This document shows positions 51,677 to 59,180 of a stretch of 64,000 nucleotides of DNA, in pieces. The stretch lies in the NCBI RefSeq assembly GCF_002752355.1, contig NZ_MRAV01000015.1:1-64000 (forward strand), given 5' to 3'. A model generated the notes under the pieces. The model saw nothing but the letters and a program-made list of their open reading frames with translations, did not search any database and was not told where the DNA came from. How positions within the stretch are numbered: the first letter of the stretch is position 1; every line of letters begins with the position of its first letter. This DNA is from Leucobacter sp. OLIS6 (GTDB lineage Bacteria > Actinomycetota > Actinomycetes > Actinomycetales > Microbacteriaceae). The position numbers and the translations under genes were made by a program.

Positions 51677-52699
51677 CTACTTCTTCTTCACGCCGTACTG
51701 GGCGACGAGTGCCTTGAGCTGCTTCTCGTGCTCGTCGACGAACTTCTGCTCGGCCTTTCGGTTCAGCGCGGCGGCCTTGTCGTCGTACTGCAGCTTCTCG
51801 GCGCAGGTGACGTCGGCGACGGCGACCTCGATCTCGCGCTCCTGGAACTTCTTCTTCTCGGCCTTGCTGGGCTCTTTCCACACGCCGTTCTCGTCGGCGG
51901 GCTCGCCCTGGGACAGGACCTCGTTCCACTCGTCGTTGAGCTTCGACTGGACGTCGATCCGCTTTGCGGCGTCCGAGAAGCCGGCCTTGCTCATGCAATC
52001 GGCCCACTTGCGATCGAGCGCGTCGAGCGCGTCGTTGTTCTCGTACTGCTTCTGCCAGAACTCATCGACGGACGTGAACAGATCCGCGTACGCCGGATCC
52101 TTGCTCGCGGCCTCATAGCTCTGCTCACCCTGCACCTCGTGCTGGGCCTTGCCCTGGCAGCCGCTCTTCTTCCAGTCGTAGGGAATCGGCTCCGCGCCCT
52201 CCTCCTCCATCGCCGACATCTCCTCGGCGGTGGGCTGCGGGCCGTAGAGCGTATCGTTGTACGCCTGCTGCTCGGACTCGCTCAGCGACTCGAGATACTT
52301 CTGGTTGGGATCCTCGGGGATATCCTCTGAGGACTCCTCGGCTGCTGATTCGCTCCACGGACCGTCGACGATCCCGTAGCCGTACTGCTTGGCGAACTCC
52401 AGCGTGCCCATCTGCGGCCCCTCTTCGTCAGCAGGGTCGAACACGAAGCCGCTGTTCTGGAACGGCGCAGGCTTGTACTCGAAGCCCTCCTTGGTCATGC
52501 ACTCGGCGATGACCTTCTCCATCTTCTTGTGGTCCGCCTCCATGCGGTCGTCGTTCCACTGGGACTCGTCGTAGAGCGCCGACAGGTACTTGCTGAGCGG
52601 GCCCTCCTCCGGCTCCTTCTGCTTTCCGTCACCGGAGCAGCCGGCGAGCGCGACGGTCGCCGCGAGTGCGGCGGCGATGGCGATGGTGGCGCGGGTCAT
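51677..52699 (-). CDS. Lipoprotein with duplicated CMxKxGF motif
   Basis: A 340-residue lipoprotein, lipobox LAGC with Cys21. The mature chain is acidic and helical. Two related segments, ECMTKEGFEY (Cys67) and DCMSKAGFSD (Cys235), are each followed by a further Cys (Cys181 in SGCQGKA and Cys299 in TCAEKLQ), so the protein looks internally duplicated with four Cys that could form two disulfides. ATG 52699, with CGAGG upstream, avoids a 56-codon extension without coding character. It is the first gene of a four-gene efflux operon (lipoprotein, adaptor, ATPase, permease), so it may bind the substrate or sense damage outside the membrane. The family is unknown to me by name. Confidence 0.78.
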   Translation of the reverse strand: MTRATIAIAAALAATVALAGCSGDGKQKEPEEGPLSKYLSALYDESQWNDDRMEADHKKMEKVIAECMTKEGFEYKPAPFQNSGFVFDPADEEGPQMGTLEFAKQYGYGIVDGPWSESAAEESSEDIPEDPNQKYLESLSESEQQAYNDTLYGPQPTAEEMSAMEEEGAEPIPYDWKKSGCQGKAQHEVQGEQSYEAASKDPAYADLFTSVDEFWQKQYENNDALDALDRKWADCMSKAGFSDAAKRIDVQSKLNDEWNEVLSQGEPADENGVWKEPSKAEKKKFQEREIEVAVADVTCAEKLQYDDKAAALNRKAEQKFVDEHEKQLKALVAQYGVKKK

Positions 52700-52806
52700 G
52701 GCGGCCTCGTTCCTGGGGTGCGTCATGTCAGAGGTGGGGGGACCGGCGGCCGGGAACGGCGGGCGATCATCGCGCAAAAGTACCACGGTGAATGATGCGG
52801 AAAGGC

Positions 52807-52881
52807 CGAAATTCGGTGCCGAATACTCAGGATATTGGTATTCGTAACCGAATTGTGAATATCGCACGAAATTAGGTGCCG
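52807..52881. promoter_or_regulatory. AT-rich control region of the efflux operon
   Basis: CGAAATTCGGTGCCG (52807-52821) recurs with one mismatch as CGAAATTAGGTGCCG (52867-52881), exactly 60 bp apart. Between them CGAATAC-N11-GTATTCG (52820-52844) is a perfect dyad. The region is much richer in A+T than its surroundings and lies upstream of the lipoprotein gene. A multi-site regulator or a two-component response regulator would fit. Confidence 0.5.
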
Positions 52882-52920
52882 CTCGTCATCTAATTCGATG
52901 GCGAATCGTCTGGAAAAGCA

Positions 52921-52965
52921 GGTGGGCCCGGGGCGCTCTCGAATCGAGAGCGCCCCGGGCCCACC
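52921..52965 (-). terminator. Terminator after metY
   Basis: 22-bp perfect arms (52921-52942 and 52944-52965) with one central base, 16 bp beyond the metY stop. Confidence 0.88.
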
Positions 52966-52980
52966 GGGGGCCGAGACCCG

Positions 52981-54309
52981 CTACGCGGTCGCGCGCGCCT
53001 CCGACACCGCGGCGCGGGCCGCGGCGAAGCCGGCCTCGAGGTCGGCCTTCAGGTCGTCGACGTTCTCGATGCCGACCGACAGGCGGACGAGGCCCGGCGT
53101 GACGCCCGCGGTGAGCTGCTGCTCGGGCGTCAGCTGCGAGTGCGTCGTCGACGCCGGGTGGATGATCAGGCTGCGGACGTCGCCGATGTTCGCGAGGTGG
53201 CTGAACAGCTCGACGTTCTCGACGAGGGCCTTGCCCGCGTCGACACCGCCCTTGAGCTCGAACGAGAGCACCGCGCCGACGCCCTTGGGGGCATAGCGGT
53301 TGGCCGCCGCGTACCAGGGGCTCGTCGGCAGGCCCGCGTAGTTGACGCTCGCGACGTCCGGGTGGTTCTCGAGCCACTCCGCGATCTCCTGCGTGTTCTG
53401 CACATGGCGCTCGATGCGCAGCGACAGGGTCTCGATGCCCTGGATCAGCAGCCAGGCGCTGTTCGGCGCGATCGCCGATCCCAGGTCGCGCAGCAGCTGC
53501 ACGCGCGCCTTGATGATGTAGGCGAGGCCGTCGCCCACCGCGGCCGTGTACGAGGCGCCGTGGTACGACGGATCCGGCTCGGTGAGGCCCGGGAAGCGCT
53601 CGACGTTCTCCGACCACTTGAACGTGCCGCCGTCGACGATGATGCCGCCGAGCGTGGTGCCGTGACCGCCCAGGAACTTCGTCGCCGAGTGGATCACGAG
53701 ATCGGCGCCGTGCTCGAACGGGCGGATCAGGTACGGGGTCGCGATCGTGTTGTCGACGATCAGCGGGACGCCGTTCTCGTGCGCGATGTCGGCGACGGTG
53801 CGGATATCGAGGATGTTGATCTTCGGGTTGCCGATCGTCTCGGCGAAGAACGCCTTCGTGTTCGGGCGCACCGCGCGCTGCCACTCGGCCGGATCGTCCT
53901 GGTTCTCGACGAAGGTGACCTCGACGCCGAGCTTCGCCAGCGTGTACTTGAACAGGTTGTAGGTGCCGCCGTAGATCGAGCTCGACGAGACGAAGTGATC
54001 GCCGGCCTGCGCGATGTTGAGGATCGCGAAGGTCGCCGCCGCCTGACCGCTGGCGAGGAGCAGCGCGCCGGTGCCGCCCTCGAGCGCCGCGAGGCGCTCC
54101 TCGACGACGGCCTGCGTGGGGTTCATGATCCGGGTGTAGATGTTGCCGAACTCGGCCAGCGCGAAGAGGTTCTTCGCGTGATCGGTGCTGTCGAAGACGT
54201 ACGACGTCGTCTGGTAGATCGGCACGGCGCGCGAGTTGGTGGTCGGATCGGGCTGCGCACCCGAGTGGACCTGCTTGGTCTCGAAATGCCAGGCGGCGGA
54301 ATCGGTCAT
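52981..54309 (-). CDS. metY: O-acetylhomoserine sulfhydrylase
   Basis: A 442-residue PLP enzyme of the Cys/Met metabolism family. The PLP lysine is in HSATKFLGGHG; YTRIMNPTQAVVEERLAALEGG and ASGQAAATFAILNIA are typical. The length, longer than the 380-400 residues of MetB, and the FETKQVHSGAQPDPTTNSRAVPIYQTTSY start (quoted in part) identify MetY. It makes homocysteine from O-acetylhomoserine and sulfide. ATG 54309 has AGGGGAG upstream. Its partner metX lies downstream but separated by the efflux operon and the AlkD-like gene. Confidence 0.94.
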   Translation of the reverse strand: MTDSAAWHFETKQVHSGAQPDPTTNSRAVPIYQTTSYVFDSTDHAKNLFALAEFGNIYTRIMNPTQAVVEERLAALEGGTGALLLASGQAAATFAILNIAQAGDHFVSSSSIYGGTYNLFKYTLAKLGVEVTFVENQDDPAEWQRAVRPNTKAFFAETIGNPKINILDIRTVADIAHENGVPLIVDNTIATPYLIRPFEHGADLVIHSATKFLGGHGTTLGGIIVDGGTFKWSENVERFPGLTEPDPSYHGASYTAAVGDGLAYIIKARVQLLRDLGSAIAPNSAWLLIQGIETLSLRIERHVQNTQEIAEWLENHPDVASVNYAGLPTSPWYAAANRYAPKGVGAVLSFELKGGVDAGKALVENVELFSHLANIGDVRSLIIHPASTTHSQLTPEQQLTAGVTPGLVRLSVGIENVDDLKADLEAGFAAARAAVSEARATA

Positions 54310-54401
54310 GAGAGGCTCCCCTTTTGGATCGGTTGCAGCGAGCGTACGGAGTCGGCGCCGCAGGAGGGAAGCCTCCCGGACACCGGGCGTAACAGGCGCG
54401 A

Positions 54402-54407
54402 TAGGCT
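54402..54407 (+). promoter_or_regulatory. -10 box TAGGCT of the SDR-ung operon
   Basis: TAGGCT lies 40 bp upstream of ATG 54448, whose own ribosome site is GAGGGAGG. Confidence 0.35.
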
Positions 54408-54447
54408 GCACAGCGGGCCGGCAGCGGCCGAACACGAGGGAGGCGGC

Positions 54448-55245
54448 ATGGCGGAGCGGCGCGTAGTGGTGACGGGCGCGAGTTCGGGGATCGGAGCCGC
54501 GACCGTGCGGCGGTTTGCCGAGCTCGGCTGGCAGACCGTCGCGGTCGCGCGGCGCGAGGATCGCCTGCGTGCGCTCGCCGCCGAGACCGGGGCGCACCCG
54601 ATCGTGTGCGACGTCACCGACGAAGCGCAGGTCGCCCGCATGGCCGCCGAGGTGTCCGAGACGGGCGGCGCGACCGGGCTGGTGAACAACGCCGGCGGCG
54701 CGCTCGGCACCGAGTCCGTCGAGCGGGCGCTGAACGAGGACTGGCGGCGCATGTTCGAGGTCAACGTGATCGGCCTGCGCACGGTCACCGCCGCGCTGCT
54801 ACCCTTGCTGCGAGCGGGTGCCCGAGCCGGCATCGACGCCGACGGCACGGGCTGGGCGTCGATCCTCAACCTCACCTCGACCGCGGGGCACAGCGCCTAC
54901 CCGGGCGGCGGCGGATACAACGCCGCGAAGTACGCGGCGCACGCCGTCACCGAGGTGCTGCGGCTCGAACTCGCGGGCGAGCCGATCCGCGTGATGGAGC
55001 TCGCGCCGGGGCTCGTGCACACCGAGGAGTTCACCCTCAACCGCCTTCGCGGCGACACCGAAGCCGCCGCGAAGCCCTACGAGGACGTCATCCCGCTCGC
55101 GCCCGAGGACGTCGCGCAGGTGCTCGTCGGCGCCTTCGAGCAGCCGCCGCACGTCAACCAGGACCTCATCGTGATCCGCCCCGTCGCGCAATCGAGCGTG
55201 TTCCACACCCACCGCGGTCCGCTGGTGCCGAAGGCGGAGGCGTGA
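54448..55245 (+). CDS. Short-chain dehydrogenase/reductase
   Basis: A 265-residue SDR with the cofactor motif TGASSGIG (residues 9-16), NNAGG, and the catalytic pair in Y-x-x-x-K form as YNAAKYA, with Ser in LNLTSTAG. An Arg-Arg after the glycine loop (ARREDRL) favours NADP(H). Substrate unknown; YdfG-like hydroxy acid dehydrogenases are the closest general type. GAGGGAGG precedes ATG 54448. ung follows with only 2 bp between stop and start. Confidence 0.88.
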   Translation: MAERRVVVTGASSGIGAATVRRFAELGWQTVAVARREDRLRALAAETGAHPIVCDVTDEAQVARMAAEVSETGGATGLVNNAGGALGTESVERALNEDWRRMFEVNVIGLRTVTAALLPLLRAGARAGIDADGTGWASILNLTSTAGHSAYPGGGGYNAAKYAAHAVTEVLRLELAGEPIRVMELAPGLVHTEEFTLNRLRGDTEAAAKPYEDVIPLAPEDVAQVLVGAFEQPPHVNQDLIVIRPVAQSSVFHTHRGPLVPKAEA

Positions 55246-55247
55246 AC

Positions 55248-55949
55248 ATGGCCATGAACCTCGCGGAACTCGCCGACAGCGGCTACCTGGCGCGCGACTG
55301 GGCCGAGGCCCTCGAGCCGATGGGCGACCGCCTCGCGGAACTCGGGCGGTTCCTGAACGCGGAACGCGCCGACGGTCAGCAGGTGCTGCCCGCCGGCGAC
55401 CGGATCCTGTCGGCGTTCCAGCGGCCGCTCGCCGACGTGCGCGTGCTCATCGTCGGGCAGGATCCCTACCCGACGCCCGGGCACCCGATCGGCCTCTCCT
55501 TCGCGACGGCGCCCGACGTCCGACCGATCCCGCGCAGCCTGCAGAACATCTACAGGGAGATGCGCGAGGACCTCGGCATCGAGCCCGCGCCCCACGGGGA
55601 CCTCTCCGCCTGGGCCGACCACGGCGTCATGCTGCTGAACCGGGTGCTGACCGTGCGCGCAGGCACGCCGGCGTCGCACCGCGGCAAGGGCTGGGAAGCG
55701 TTCACCGAGCACGCGATCCGGGCGCTCGTCGCCCGCGGCGGTCCGCTCGTCGCGATCCTCTGGGGCAACGACGCTCGCTCGCTCGGGCCGATGCTCGGCG
55801 ACGTGCCGAGGATCGAGAGCCCGCACCCGTCGCCGCTGTCGGCGTCGCGGGGGTTCTTCGGCTCGAAGCCGTTCAGCCGGGCGAACGCGGCGCTCGAAGC
55901 ACAGGGCGCCGCGCCCGTCGACTGGCGGGTGGCGCCGGCCGCCGGTTGA
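55248..55949 (+). CDS. ung: Uracil-DNA glycosylase
   Basis: A 233-residue family 1 UDG. The water-activating motif [16 protein letters not shown] holds the catalytic Asp and the minor-groove loop [13 protein letters not shown] holds the His. It removes uracil from DNA at the start of base excision repair, in keeping with a high-GC genome prone to cytosine deamination. GGAGG at 55236-55240 favours ATG 55248 over GTG 55242 and ATG 55254. It is the second gene of an SDR-ung operon. Confidence 0.96.
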   Translation: MAMNLAELADSGYLARDWAEALEPMGDRLAELGRFLNAERADGQQVLPAGDRILSAFQRPLADVRVLIVGQDPYPTPGHPIGLSFATAPDVRPIPRSLQNIYREMREDLGIEPAPHGDLSAWADHGVMLLNRVLTVRAGTPASHRGKGWEAFTEHAIRALVARGGPLVAILWGNDARSLGPMLGDVPRIESPHPSPLSASRGFFGSKPFSRANAALEAQGAAPVDWRVAPAAG

Positions 55950-55958
55950 GCGCGTTCG

Positions 55959-57140
55959 CTAGTGCCCGCCGCCCGTGTACGGGCCGAGCACCGCGAGCCG
56001 CTCCAGGTGCGACGCGAGCGCGAAGCGCGGATCGATGCCCGCGTCCGCCGGCGACGACCCGGTCGCGAGTGCGGCGGCGAACTCGCCGAGCCGCGGAGAG
56101 AACTTGAAGCCGTGGCCCGACAGACCCGCGACGGTGACGACGCGTCCGCTCGCGTTCACGTCGACGACCGGCAGACGATCGGGCGTGTAGGCGCAGTGGT
56201 GCACGCTCTGGCGCACGGGCTCGGGGTTCACGCCGTCGAACAGCTCGGCGGCGCGCTGCCCGATCTTGATCAGCTCCTCGCGGGTGTGCGACGTCGGCAC
56301 CTCGGAGGGATCGCGGAACACGGGCCACTCGGGGTTCGTGCACGCCTTGAACGCGTAGCCGTCGAAGCTGGGGGCGCCGAAGAAGTGCACCGGGCCCGAA
56401 TCGCGCAGGAACGCGGGGAACCGCTCGGGTACGAACGCGTCGGGGTCGCGCGGCATGAACCAGGTGAGACCCAGCACCTGCAGGCGCAGCAGGTCGTGCA
56501 GCTCGGGGGAGAGGCGACCCGACCAGGAGCCGGAGGCCACCACGACGGTGTCGGCGAGCCAGGATCCCTGGGTGGTGCGCACGACGACGCCGTCCGAACG
56601 TTCCTCGATCCCGAGCACGGCGGTGTTGAAGAACAGGCGCGCGCCGTTCCGCTCGGCGATGTCGAGCGCGCTCATCACGGCCACCTCGGGGCGGAGCCCG
56701 CCGCCGTGCTCGTCGAGCAGGCCGATGTCGCCGTCCTGCACGAGGTGCTGCGGGTACTCGCGACGCAGCTCCTCGGTCGTGAGGGTGCGGTGAGGGATCC
56801 CGAACTCCTGCACGGTGCCGAGCGCCGTGACGAGGTCGGGGAACCCTTCGGGGGCGATGCTCAGGCAGCCCGCCTCGAGGTAGATGCTGCGCCCCGACTC
56901 CTGCTCGAGCTCGCGCCACAGATCGCGCGAGCGCTGGATCATGCCCACGTAGGTGCCGCCCTCGTGCACCGCCGTGCGGAACACGCGGGATTCACCGGCG
57001 TAGGAGCCGTGCGAGTGCACGCGGCCGTACTGCTCGATGCCGACGACGTCGACGCCCTCGCGCTTGCTCAGCTGCCACAGGGCCATCGAGCCCACCGTGC
57101 CCGCGCCGATGACGACGACATTGGTCTTCTGCAGGTCCAT
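55959..57140 (-). CDS. FAD-dependent amine oxidase (sarcosine/N-methyltryptophan oxidase type)
   Basis: A 393-residue flavoprotein of the DAO/MSOX family. The N-terminal dinucleotide motif is VVIGAGTVGSMALWQLSKREG (quoted in part), followed by the family segment HSHGSYAGESRVFRTA. A C-terminal SVHHCAYTPDRLPVVD contains the Cys that covalently binds FAD in monomeric sarcosine oxidases (HHCAYT). It should oxidise a secondary amine or N-methyl amino acid, giving aldehyde or formaldehyde, an imine and hydrogen peroxide. AAGGA lies upstream of ATG 57140. It follows the ornithine-cyclodeaminase-like gene by 52 bp, forming an operon. Confidence 0.88.
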   Translation of the reverse strand: MDLQKTNVVVIGAGTVGSMALWQLSKREGVDVVGIEQYGRVHSHGSYAGESRVFRTAVHEGGTYVGMIQRSRDLWRELEQESGRSIYLEAGCLSIAPEGFPDLVTALGTVQEFGIPHRTLTTEELRREYPQHLVQDGDIGLLDEHGGGLRPEVAVMSALDIAERNGARLFFNTAVLGIEERSDGVVVRTTQGSWLADTVVVASGSWSGRLSPELHDLLRLQVLGLTWFMPRDPDAFVPERFPAFLRDSGPVHFFGAPSFDGYAFKACTNPEWPVFRDPSEVPTSHTREELIKIGQRAAELFDGVNPEPVRQSVHHCAYTPDRLPVVDVNASGRVVTVAGLSGHGFKFSPRLGEFAAALATGSSPADAGIDPRFALASHLERLAVLGPYTGGGH

Positions 57141-57192
57141 TCGTTCCTTCTTCTCAGCTGCTCGTGTCGCTGTTCGGTTCGTCCGGCCGGAC

Positions 57193-58323
57193 TCAGGCGA
57201 GGGCCGGCTCATCCCAGAGCTTCAGTTTCGTGCCGATGCCGCGCTCGACCGCGTTGCGGTACACGCGGGTGGCCCACGCGACGTCCTCGACCGGCATGCC
57301 GCCAACCGAGTAGATGAAGATCTCGTCGTCGTTCGTGCGGCCCGGGGTATCGCCGTCGATGATCTCGCCGAGATCCTCGAACTGCTCGGGGGTCATGCGT
57401 CCGTCGCGCACGCGGTCGACGAGGTGCATGCCCCAGATGCCGACGACGTCGTGGGCGTCGCCCGGGATCTCGGAAGCCCAGGCCTGGTAGATGCTGCGCG
57501 CGTCGGCGACGTGCCGGGCCTTGCGCACCAGGCTCTCCTCGACCGCCAGGTGCGCCGAGCAGAGCACGAGCGCGCCCGGCTTGACCCACGCATCCTCGAC
57601 GGTGGGGTAGTTCTCGGTGCCGGAGGGGCTGGGGATCGCGATGCTGACGATGTCGCAGCCCTCGACCGCGCCGCGCAGCGAATCGACCTGCTCGATGGCG
57701 GTGAGCTGCGGGAACTGCTGCTGCGCCCACGCGATGTAGGCGTCGATGCTGCCCTGGCTGCGACCGAACACGCGGATAGTGTCGATGCCCGGACGGACCG
57801 CGATGAGCGCCTCGAGCGAGGTGCGGTTCATGGGCCCCGGGCCCGCGATGCCGACCACGCGGGCGTCCTCGCGCGCCAGGTGGCGCGCGCCGATGCCCGG
57901 GATCGCGCCGGTGCGGTAGGCGCTGAGCAGGTTCGCCGACATGTGCGCGAGCGGGGCGCCGGTGTCCTTGTCGTTCAGGGTGAACATGAGGATCGAGCGG
58001 GGGAGTCCGATCTTGCGGTTCTCGACGTTGGAGCCGTACCACTTGCACCCGGCCATCTGGAAGCTGCCGCCGAGGTAGGCGGGCATCGCCATGAAACGGC
58101 GGTCGGGGCCGTCGAGCGGCATGCCGGCGAAGGGAGACTCCTTCGGGAAGTAGATCTGGGCGCCGTGCAGATCGTTCTCGATGCCCGCCATGCGGTAGTC
58201 GCCGCGCTTGAACTCGACGAGCATCTCGCTCATGGTGTCGACGCAGGCGGCCATGTCGGTCACGCCGGCGGCGATCATGTCGGGTTCCGACAGGTAGAGG
58301 AATTCGATGGCGGTGTTCGGCAC
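57193..58323 (-). CDS. Ornithine cyclodeaminase/mu-crystallin family protein
   Basis: A 376-residue protein with the family fold: an N-terminal substrate-binding part (SEPDMIAAGVTDMAACVDTMSEML, quoted in part), the KWYGSNVENRKIGLPRS segment and a Rossmann domain with VVGIAGPGPMNRTSL. The canonical G-x-G-x-Q/x-x dinucleotide loop reads GPGPMN, so NAD use is plausible. Related actinobacterial proteins are, as I recall, annotated as tyramine oxidase subunit B. Here it is cotranscribed with a flavin amine oxidase, so a joint role in amine oxidation is likely. The start GTG/ATG at 58323 is followed by PNTAIEFLYLSE. Confidence 0.8.
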   Translation of the reverse strand: MPNTAIEFLYLSEPDMIAAGVTDMAACVDTMSEMLVEFKRGDYRMAGIENDLHGAQIYFPKESPFAGMPLDGPDRRFMAMPAYLGGSFQMAGCKWYGSNVENRKIGLPRSILMFTLNDKDTGAPLAHMSANLLSAYRTGAIPGIGARHLAREDARVVGIAGPGPMNRTSLEALIAVRPGIDTIRVFGRSQGSIDAYIAWAQQQFPQLTAIEQVDSLRGAVEGCDIVSIAIPSPSGTENYPTVEDAWVKPGALVLCSAHLAVEESLVRKARHVADARSIYQAWASEIPGDAHDVVGIWGMHLVDRVRDGRMTPEQFEDLGEIIDGDTPGRTNDDEIFIYSVGGMPVEDVAWATRVYRNAVERGIGTKLKLWDEPALA

Positions 58324-58395
58324 GGCGGTGTGTCCCTTCGCGGTCTGGTCTCGTGCATCCCGCCGGGCGTCGGCCGGCGGCGATGGAGGCGCTTC

Positions 58396-58424
58396 AGCCT
58401 AAGACTATCCACTTGGATAGTCAA
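58396..58424 (-). promoter_or_regulatory. Amine operon promoter with embedded TetR-type operator
   Basis: On the minus strand TTGACT (58419-58424), a 17-bp spacer and TAGGCT (58396-58401) form a strong promoter. The perfect dyad GACTATCC-ACTT-GGATAGTC (58403-58422) fills the spacer. The adjacent TetR gene at 58547-59080 is the obvious candidate to bind it. Confidence 0.8.
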
Positions 58425-58452
58425 GAGCGCGGGTGGGGACGCGGTGCGGATT

Positions 58453-58513
58453 CGGAGATCTGCAGGATTTCGGACGTGCAGGGCGCATGCCTCCGAAATG
58501 TTGCAGATCTCCG
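58453..58513. repeat. Interspersed palindromic element, copy C
   Basis: Arms 58453-58474 and 58492-58513 match at 20 of 22 positions around a 17-nt loop. Same arms as copies A and B. It lies between the amine operon promoter and the TetR gene's 3' end. Confidence 0.87.
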
Positions 58514-58546
58514 CGGCGATGGTGGCGGAGCTGGAGGCGGACCGAC

Positions 58547-59080
58547 CTACGCGGAGGCGGCGACGAGCGCTCGGATCCGGTTCAGGGCCGGGGCCGCGTT
58601 CTCGGGCAGCACCAGCTGCTTGAAGACGATGCCGTCGAGCGCGAACCAGATCAGTTCGGCGAGCTCGGGATCCTCGACGCCGAGACGCGCCAGCTGGCGC
58701 GTGATCGCGTCGTGGTAGGCGCCGTAGTGGCGCTCCGCGAGCGAGCGGAGTTCGGGGCGCCGGCGCGACTCGAGCAGCAGTTCGTACTGGAACGACTGGA
58801 TCTCGCTGTCGCGGTCGGCCAGCGACTCGATGCCGGCTGCGAACGCTTCGACGGTGAGCCCGCTCTCGAGCATGTTCGAGCCGCGCAGGCTCTCGTCGAT
58901 CGCGAACTCCATGGCCTCGGCGATGAGCTGATCGCGGCTGCCGAAGTGGTGCCGGACCAGGCCGTGCGACACTCCCGCCTCGGCTGCGACGGCGCGATAG
59001 GTGAGCGCGCGCAGGCCTCCCGAGGCGACCACCACGATGGTGGCGTGCAGCAGGGCGGTACGGCCGGAGGCGTCGTTCAT
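58547..59080 (-). CDS. TetR-family regulator (BetI-like)
   Basis: A 177-residue regulator. The helix-turn-helix covers residues about 10-55 (GLRALTYRAVAAEAGVSHGLVRHHFGSRDQL, quoted in part). The C-terminal half resembles BetI/TetR_C_6 domains. ATG 59080 lies 7 nt after TACGCT, so it looks leaderless. It is upstream of, and in the same direction as, the amine oxidase operon, whose promoter carries a perfect dyad. It likely represses that operon and responds to the amine substrate. Confidence 0.87.
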   Translation of the reverse strand: MNDASGRTALLHATIVVVASGGLRALTYRAVAAEAGVSHGLVRHHFGSRDQLIAEAMEFAIDESLRGSNMLESGLTVEAFAAGIESLADRDSEIQSFQYELLLESRRRPELRSLAERHYGAYHDAITRQLARLGVEDPELAELIWFALDGIVFKQLVLPENAAPALNRIRALVAASA

Positions 59081-59087
59081 GCGTTCG

Positions 59088-59093
59088 AGCGTA
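59088..59093 (-). promoter_or_regulatory. -10 box TACGCT, leaderless TetR start
   Basis: Minus-strand TACGCT, 7 nt, then ATG 59080. Confidence 0.5.
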
Positions 59094-59105
59094 GCGGTGG
59101 TGCGA

Positions 59106-59167
59106 CGTCATCCTGGGCGAGGGACGAGTCACAGGATCCTGCGACTCGTCCCTCGCCCAGGATGACG
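59106..59167. repeat. 25-bp perfect inverted repeat with nested palindrome loop
   Basis: Arms 59106-59130 and 59143-59167 are perfectly complementary over 25 bp. The 12-nt loop itself contains CAGGATCCTG. The left arm begins CGTCATCCTGGGCGAG. It lies between the APC permease stop and the TetR start and may terminate the permease transcript, but the length and nested structure are more like a mobile or dispersed repeat. Confidence 0.8.
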
Positions 59168-59180
59168 AAGGGTGCGGAGC

